From Opitutaceae bacterium (GTDB taxonomy: Bacteria > Verrucomicrobiota > Verrucomicrobiia > Opitutales > Opitutaceae): DNA of 18,772 nucleotides. Where the stretch lies: assembly GCA_005786775.1 (NCBI GenBank), contig SYDD01000008.1, forward strand, positions 1-18,772, read 5' to 3'. The position numbers and the translations under genes were made by a program. Each line of letters begins with the position of its first letter. Position 1 is the stretch's first letter. The notes under the pieces are model-generated. The model was not told the DNA's origin. It saw nothing but the letters and a program-made list of their open reading frames with translations, and did no database searches. Below, piece after piece: positions 15,590-18,772 of the stretch.

Positions 15590-16750
15590 TCAGGCCGCGG
15601 CCACGGCGGCCCGCATCCGGCGGAGCGCCTCCTCGAGGGTGGCGCGCGGGCAGCCGAAGTTGAGCCGGAGGTGGCGGCCCGGCGGGGAGCCGAAGGGCGC
15701 GCCGTCGCTCAGGCCCACGCCGTGCGCCTCGAAGTGCGCGGCGGGGGAGGGCAGGCCGAGGCCCGCGACGTTCATCCACAGCAGGTAGGTCGCCTCGACC
15801 GGCGCCTCGATGGCGATCCCGGGGAAGTCGCGCGCGAGCCGCTCCAGCAGCAGGTCGCGGTTGCCGCGCAGGTAATCGAGCAGCGCCTGCCGCCACGGCT
15901 CGCCGTCGCGGTACGCCGACTCGCAGGCGGTGAAGCCGAGGCAGGTCACCTCGGCCACGATGCCGCCCGCCGCCCGCTCGAACCGCCGGCGCAGCGCCGC
16001 GTCGGGGATGATCGCCAGGGAGGTGCCGAGGCCCGGCACGTTGAAGGTCTTGCTCGGCGCCAGCAGGGTGATGGTGCGCGCCGCCGCGTCCGCCCCCAGG
16101 CTCGCCGCGGGCACGTGCGGCAGCGCCAGGTCGAGGATCAGGTCGCAGTGGATCTCGTCCGCGCAGAGGATCAGCCGGTGGCGCGCGCAGAACTCCGCCA
16201 GCCGCTCCAGCTCGGCGCGCCGCCACACCCGGCCGAGCGGGTTGTGCGGGTTGCAAAGCAGGAAGAGCCGCGTCCGCGGGGTCACCGCCGCCTCCAGCGC
16301 GTCCCAATCGACGCCCCAGCCGCCGGCCTCCCGCACCCACGGCACACCCACCGGCACGCGACCGCTGTTGCGCGGCGCTGAGAAGAAGGGCGGGTAAACG
16401 GGCGACAGGGTGAGCACCTCGTCGCCGGCTTCCGCGCAGGCCAGCGCGGTCACGTTCAGGCCCACGACCAGGCCCGGCAGCCAGACGAGCCATTCCGGCT
16501 CGACCCGCCAGCCGTGCCGCCGCCAGAGCGCCTCGAGCACGGCTTCCGTGGTGCTGGCGACCGGCCGCGCGTAGCCGAACACCCCGTGGTCCACGCGCCG
16601 GTGCAAGGCCTCGATCACCGGCGGGGGCGCCCGGAAGTCCATATCCGCCACCCACAGCGGCAGCACGTCGCGGCCCGCGTACCGCTGCCACTTCTGGGAA
16701 TCGGTCCCCCGGCGCTCCGGGACGGTTTCGAAATCGAACGCGTGCGTCAT
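15590..16750 (-). CDS. patB: PatB/MalY-type PLP-dependent cystathionine beta-lyase (aminotransferase fold)
   Basis: The 386-residue product belongs to the fold-type I aminotransferase family. Features include LPLWVADMDFRAPPPVIEAL near the N-terminus, the HGVFGYARP segment, LVVGLNVTALACAEAGDEVL, CNPHNPLGRVW (substrate/cofactor contacts), LCADEIHCDLIL (Asp for the PLP ring nitrogen), APSKTFNVPGLG with the Schiff-base Lys234, and LRLNFGCPRATLEEAL with the carboxylate-binding Arg. WVADMDF and SKTFNVPGL are typical of MalY/PatB C-S lyases, which cleave cystathionine or similar thioethers to a thiol, pyruvate and ammonia. Length matches the family (about 390). The ATG at 16750-16748 has no Shine-Dalgarno. 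It is first in the leftward gene series and divergent from the small heat-shock gene, 226 nt away. Other class I aminotransferase activities cannot be excluded. Confidence 0.94.
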   Translation of the reverse strand: MTHAFDFETVPERRGTDSQKWQRYAGRDVLPLWVADMDFRAPPPVIEALHRRVDHGVFGYARPVASTTEAVLEALWRRHGWRVEPEWLVWLPGLVVGLNVTALACAEAGDEVLTLSPVYPPFFSAPRNSGRVPVGVPWVREAGGWGVDWDALEAAVTPRTRLFLLCNPHNPLGRVWRRAELERLAEFCARHRLILCADEIHCDLILDLALPHVPAASLGADAAARTITLLAPSKTFNVPGLGTSLAIIPDAALRRRFERAAGGIVAEVTCLGFTACESAYRDGEPWRQALLDYLRGNRDLLLERLARDFPGIAIEAPVEATYLLWMNVAGLGLPSPAAHFEAHGVGLSDGAPFGSPPGRHLRLNFGCPRATLEEALRRMRAAVAAA

Positions 16751-16976
16751 GGTTTTCGTCGAGGGTTGCCCGCTCCCGACCCCGCGTCAAAGGGAACGCG
16801 CGGCCGCCTGCGCCCCGCGCTGGGACGCGATTGCGCACCCGGGCCGTCCCACCGCGGGACGCCCCGTCGCACCCGTGTTCGCCGCCGCGGCCCAACCCGC
16901 TGTGCCGAGGGGAGTTGCGCTTCGCCGCCCGCTGGCGCGCCGCGTGCAAAGGGAGGGACACAACGTTCCAACCCAT
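16751..16976. promoter_or_regulatory. Divergent intergenic region between patB and the heat-shock gene pair
   Basis: This 226-bp region must carry the promoters of both divergent units. No CIRCE element (TTAGCACTC-N9-GAGTGCTAA), HAIR element or clear sigma-32-type -35/-10 pair is visible. A small perfect inverted repeat, CGTCCC-ACCGC-GGGACG, lies at 16845-16861. A purine-rich GGGAGGG at 16951-16957 is 19 nt before the heat-shock ATG, too far for a standard ribosome binding site. Presence of promoters is inferred from the divergent layout only. Confidence 0.4.
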
Positions 16977-17426
16977 ATGAACCAACTCCGCTCCTCCCTG
17001 CTCCCCGCGTGGTCCATCGCCCGCTCCGGCACCCGGCTCTCGCCCTGGTCCGGCCTTGAGGCCGAGATGGACCGCCTCTTCACCGCGGCCCTCGCCGCCG
17101 AAGGGCCCGCGACCTTCCCGGTCGACGTCTACGCCGACGCCGCCGCCACCCACGTCCGCGCCGCGCTCCCCGGCTGCCGCCGCGAGGACCTCCGGATCGA
17201 GCTCGCCGACGGCCAGCTCACGCTCTCCGTGGTCCCGCCCGCGCCCGCCGGCGACGCCAAGCCGGACCCCACGCCGGCCGAGCCGATCGCCCTCCGCACG
17301 CTCGCCGTGCCCGAGGACACCGCCGAAGACCAGGTGGCCGCGACCTACGTCGACGGGATCCTGACCGTCACCCTGCCCCGGCGCCCCGCCGCGCAGCCGC
17401 GCCGGATCCAGATCAATGCCGCCTGA
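16977..17426 (+). CDS. Small heat-shock protein (Hsp20/alpha-crystallin family), first of tandem pair
   Basis: The 149-residue product is an ATP-independent holdase chaperone of the Hsp20 family. The N-terminal arm (MNQLRSSLLPAWS... LEAEMDRLF) matches the usual bacterial Hsp20 arm. The alpha-crystallin domain spans about 46-140: FPVDVYADAAATHVRAALPGCRREDLRIEL, then LTLSVV, and finally YVDGILTVTLPRR, the A..DG.L.V.LPK signature. An IxI-type motif (IQI) near the C-terminus should mediate oligomer assembly. The stretch where other members have ERxxGxFxRxxxLP is replaced by a Pro/Ala-rich PPAPAGDAKPDPTPAEP. ATG 16977 lies in a CATATGAA context shared with the next gene. A 39-nt gap without a hairpin separates them, so they are probably co-transcribed. 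Confidence 0.92.
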   Translation: MNQLRSSLLPAWSIARSGTRLSPWSGLEAEMDRLFTAALAAEGPATFPVDVYADAAATHVRAALPGCRREDLRIELADGQLTLSVVPPAPAGDAKPDPTPAEPIALRTLAVPEDTAEDQVAATYVDGILTVTLPRRPAAQPRRIQINAA

Positions 17427-17465
17427 ACCCAGCCTTTAACGCCAACCCTGGCTCCCTCTTCTCAT

Positions 17466-17840
17466 ATGAACCTCCTGCATTCCCTGCTCGCCACGACCGT
17501 CCGCCCGTCCGCGCCCGCCGCGGTCCGGCCGGTCCACCACCTGAATGAGACCGAGGACGCCTTCGCCCTCACGGTCCAGCTGCCCGGCGTGGCCCGCGAC
17601 GGCCTCGACGTCACCGTCGAGGAGGACGTCCTCCGCGTGGTCGGCCGGCGCGCGTGGACGCCCCCCGCGGGCTGGTCCGCGCTCCACCGCGAGACCACCG
17701 ACGCTCCCTTCCAGCTCGCGATCGCGCTCGGCCAGGCCGTCGCAGCCGACCGGATCGCCGCCGAGTTGCGGGACGGCGTCCTGCGGCTCTCGCTGCCGAA
17801 GGCGGAGGCCGCCCGGCCCCGCCGGATCACGGTCGCCTGA
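17466..17840 (+). CDS. Small heat-shock protein (Hsp20/alpha-crystallin family), second of tandem pair
   Basis: The 124-residue product is a second, shorter Hsp20. The alpha-crystallin domain covers about 24-118: VHHLNETEDAFALTVQLPGV (strands 2-3), VTVEEDVLRVVGRR, LHRETTDAPFQLAIALG in place of the usual ERxxGxFxRxxxLP, and LRDGVLRLSLPK, the family signature. The C-terminus RRITVA provides a weaker IxV version of the oligomerisation motif. The N-terminal arm is short (MNLLHSLLATTV). It starts like the upstream protein (MNQLRSSLL vs MNLLHSLLA), and both starts share CATATGAA, suggesting tandem duplication followed by divergence. The pair may form mixed oligomers, but this is not shown. A hairpin 37 nt after the stop may end the transcript. 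Confidence 0.92.
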   Translation: MNLLHSLLATTVRPSAPAAVRPVHHLNETEDAFALTVQLPGVARDGLDVTVEEDVLRVVGRRAWTPPAGWSALHRETTDAPFQLAIALGQAVAADRIAAELRDGVLRLSLPKAEAARPRRITVA

Positions 17841-17876
17841 AGCTGGCGGTGGCCCGTTCGCGCCCGCCGCAATGGC

Positions 17877-17906
17877 ATCCGGTTCCGGTCCGCGCGGGAA
17901 CCGGAT
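17877..17906 (+). terminator. Candidate terminator hairpin after the heat-shock pair
   Basis: ATCCGGTTCC at 17877-17886 is perfectly complementary to GGAACCGGAT at 17897-17906, with a 10-nt GC-rich loop. It begins 37 nt after the second heat-shock stop codon, where a terminator is expected. The following T-run is very short (TTT including the stem base), so efficient intrinsic termination is uncertain. The same palindrome could instead be a protein-binding site. Confidence 0.45.
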
Positions 17907-17937
17907 TTGCCGTTGACCGGTTCCGGGCTGCGAAATC

Positions 17938-17999
17938 CACGGGCGCGTCGGTCTCCGCCTAGTTCCAGCCGCTCTGGCAGGGTTTCACGGGCGCGTCGG
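17938..17999 (+). repeat. 14-bp direct repeat pair
   Basis: CACGGGCGCGTCGG occurs at 17938-17951 and again at 17986-17999. The offset is 48 bp, which keeps codon phase, giving STGAS and FTGAS on either side of a TAG stop. This could be a remnant of a small duplication or chance in GC-rich DNA. Confidence 0.5.
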
Positions 18000-18118
18000 A
18001 TGGGGTCCGCGCCTACGACTACCTGCGCTACGTGGTCGAGGGGTTATTGTTCGCGGCGCTGTTTTTGGTAGGTTGGACGCGCCGTTCCCGCGCGGGCGCC
18101 GCGGCGGCGCCGGTCTGA
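17963..18118 (+). pseudogene. Possible remnant of a small membrane protein gene
   Basis: The frame between the TAG at 17960-17962 and the TGA at 18116-18118 reads QPLWQGFTGASDGVRAYDYL, then RYVVEGLLFAALFLVGWTRR and an Arg/Ala tail. It looks like one membrane-spanning helix with flanking aromatic residues and a positively charged cytoplasmic end. There is no ATG in frame; a GTG would leave only 28 residues. It could be the 3' end of a decayed gene, or a real small protein using an unusual start. I do not recognise the family. Confidence 0.35.
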
Positions 18119-18184
18119 CGCGGCCTTCGGCTCCGGCCGGGCAAAGCCTTTGACAACCGGGGGCGCTGGGGGCTGTCGTTTGCA

Positions 18185-18772
18185 ATGAACTTCTGGTCCT
18201 TCGGGCGGCGACTCGCGCCGCTGGTACTAGTGAGCCTGGTGCGGGCGGCGGAACCGGCGGCGGAGGCGGCCCGGACCACGCCGGCGGAACCGGCCGCGCT
18301 GAACACGACAGCCGCTGCCGCCGCGACCGCGCTAGGTCGGCCGACCCAGGAGCCTGACTATCTGGAGCAGGGAGTAGACCTGTTCCTCTCGGCCTTCGAC
18401 CTCCGATCGAGTGGCAATAGCACGACGCACTACGTGATCAGCCTCTCTCTGGTGTTAATCGCGCTGCTAGCGCGGCGCATCGTCACCCGGCTGCTCTTCC
18501 CCGCGCTGCGGCGCCTAGCCTCGCGCACTGAGACGACGCTCGACGACAAAATGTGTCCGGCACTCGAGGGACCCGCGGCCGCGCTCATCGTGGTGCTCGG
18601 GCTGTTTTCCGCCCTGCGGGTGCTAAAGCTACCCGCGGCCGCGGACCACTACCTTGGCGCCGGGTACCAGGTCGCGCTCTCGCTGGTGGTCTTCTGGGGC
18701 CTCTGGCGGGCGTTCGCCGCCCTGCTCAACCACCTGGACGAGGTGGCGCGCGAACGCGCGCTCGGCGTGGCG
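18185..18772 (+). CDS. MscS-family mechanosensitive ion channel, N-terminal 196 residues
   Basis: The frame starts at ATG 18185 and stays open to the window edge. Residues 1-21 form a signal-like hydrophobic segment (APLVLVSLVRAAEP), followed by an Ala/Pro/Thr-rich periplasmic linker. Three membrane helices follow at about 83-104 (YVISLSLVLIALLARRIVTRL), 130-148 (PAAALIVVLGLFSALRVL) and 161-180 (YQVALSLVVFWGLWRAFAALL). Between the first two lies ASRTETTLDDKMCPALEGP, which matches the TxTxLDD pattern common before the pore in MscS-like channels. The pore-lining helix and beta domain would lie beyond the window. These channels open under membrane tension to release osmolytes. The gene uses several rarer codons (TTA, CTA, AGT) near its start compared with its neighbours. 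No Shine-Dalgarno is visible. Confidence 0.82.
   Translation, partial: MNFWSFGRRLAPLVLVSLVRAAEPAAEAARTTPAEPAALNTTAAAAATALGRPTQEPDYLEQGVDLFLSAFDLRSSGNSTTHYVISLSLVLIALLARRIVTRLLFPALRRLASRTETTLDDKMCPALEGPAAALIVVLGLFSALRVLKLPAAADHYLGAGYQVALSLVVFWGLWRAFAALLNHLDEVARERALGVA

Larger units (their letters stand above)
17841..18184 (+). other. 344-nt region between heat-shock genes and the MscS gene
   Basis: No intact gene with a normal start is visible. From left to right it contains a 10-bp perfect inverted repeat (17877-17906), a further copy of one arm at 17917-17926, a 14-bp direct repeat (17938-17951 and 17986-17999), a start-less membrane-protein-like frame (17963-18118), and TTGACA at 18150-18155 upstream of the MscS start. 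That last hexamer has no acceptable -10 at 16-19 nt. Confidence 0.6.

Noticed and set aside
16845..16861. CGTCCC/GGGACG inverted repeat before the heat-shock gene as a heat-shock operator
   Set aside because: It is only 6 bp per arm, does not match CIRCE or HAIR, and such repeats are common by chance at this GC content.
15585..17153. Upstream extension of the dusB frame, open for over 500 codons across patB and into the first heat-shock gene
   Set aside because: The extension is low-complexity Arg/Ala/Gly sequence antiparallel or out of frame to clear genes. DusB proteins are about 320-370 residues and the GTG at 15584 gives that length.
17654..17962. 102-codon plus-strand frame overlapping the second heat-shock gene
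   Set aside because: Most of it is a shadow frame of the heat-shock gene; the remaining part after 17840 has no protein-like features.
18150..18186. TTGACA as a -35 box for the MscS gene
   Set aside because: At 16-19 nt downstream only CTGTCG-like sequence is found; the better TGCAAT is 25 nt away and overlaps the start codon.

Overview
The window is very GC-rich, gene-dense bacterial DNA and is best read as a chromosomal segment of a verrucomicrobium of the Opitutaceae type. The main reason is the giant secreted protein. It ends in two copies of a C-terminal module (RLVNxS..., NDNWGGG..., ending in VALVEVYEVP) that I know from large secreted proteins of Opitutus-like bacteria. This is recognition from memory, not a database result. 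Most starts lack a Shine-Dalgarno sequence, which fits this group.

Layout. (1) 1-348, minus: N-terminal part of miaB (tRNA methylthiotransferase), cut by the window edge. (2) 467-12390, plus: six tightly packed co-directional genes that look like one operon. They encode a 2035-residue secreted metzincin/Asp-box-repeat protein, a secreted UshA-like 5'-nucleotidase (its start overlaps the previous gene by 14 nt), an unrecognised repeat-type protein with a possible TolB-like region, a secreted purple-acid-phosphatase-like enzyme, an M50 membrane protease with a four-CxxC zinc-ribbon tail, and a SAM methyltransferase carrying a signal peptide. (3) 12391-16750, minus: five genes read leftwards from the right end: patB/malY-type C-S lyase, dusB (5 nt gap), a MarC-family membrane protein, a small lipoprotein and rarD. 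The rarD stop abuts the methyltransferase stop with no base between them. (4) 16977-17840, plus: two tandem small heat-shock proteins, divergent from patB. (5) 17841-18184: a 344-nt gap with a strong hairpin, short repeats and a start-less membrane-protein-like reading frame. (6) 18185 to the end, plus: N-terminal part of an MscS-type mechanosensitive channel.

How the genes may work together. The plus-strand block is dominated by exported enzymes: a protease, two metallophosphoesterases, a membrane protease and an exported methyltransferase-fold protein. It looks like a surface-degradation or nutrient-scavenging locus, possibly for organic phosphate. The minus-strand genes look like housekeeping, with tRNA modification, thiol amino-acid metabolism and transport. 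There is no CRISPR array, tRNA, rRNA, insertion sequence, phage gene or attachment site that I can see.

Most notable observations: the giant metzincin has exactly one cysteine in 2035 residues, placed in its presumed propeptide (a possible cysteine switch); the methyltransferase is apparently exported; the protein at 7957-9315 is unrecognised; and the gap after the heat-shock genes holds three equally spaced arms able to form alternative hairpins.
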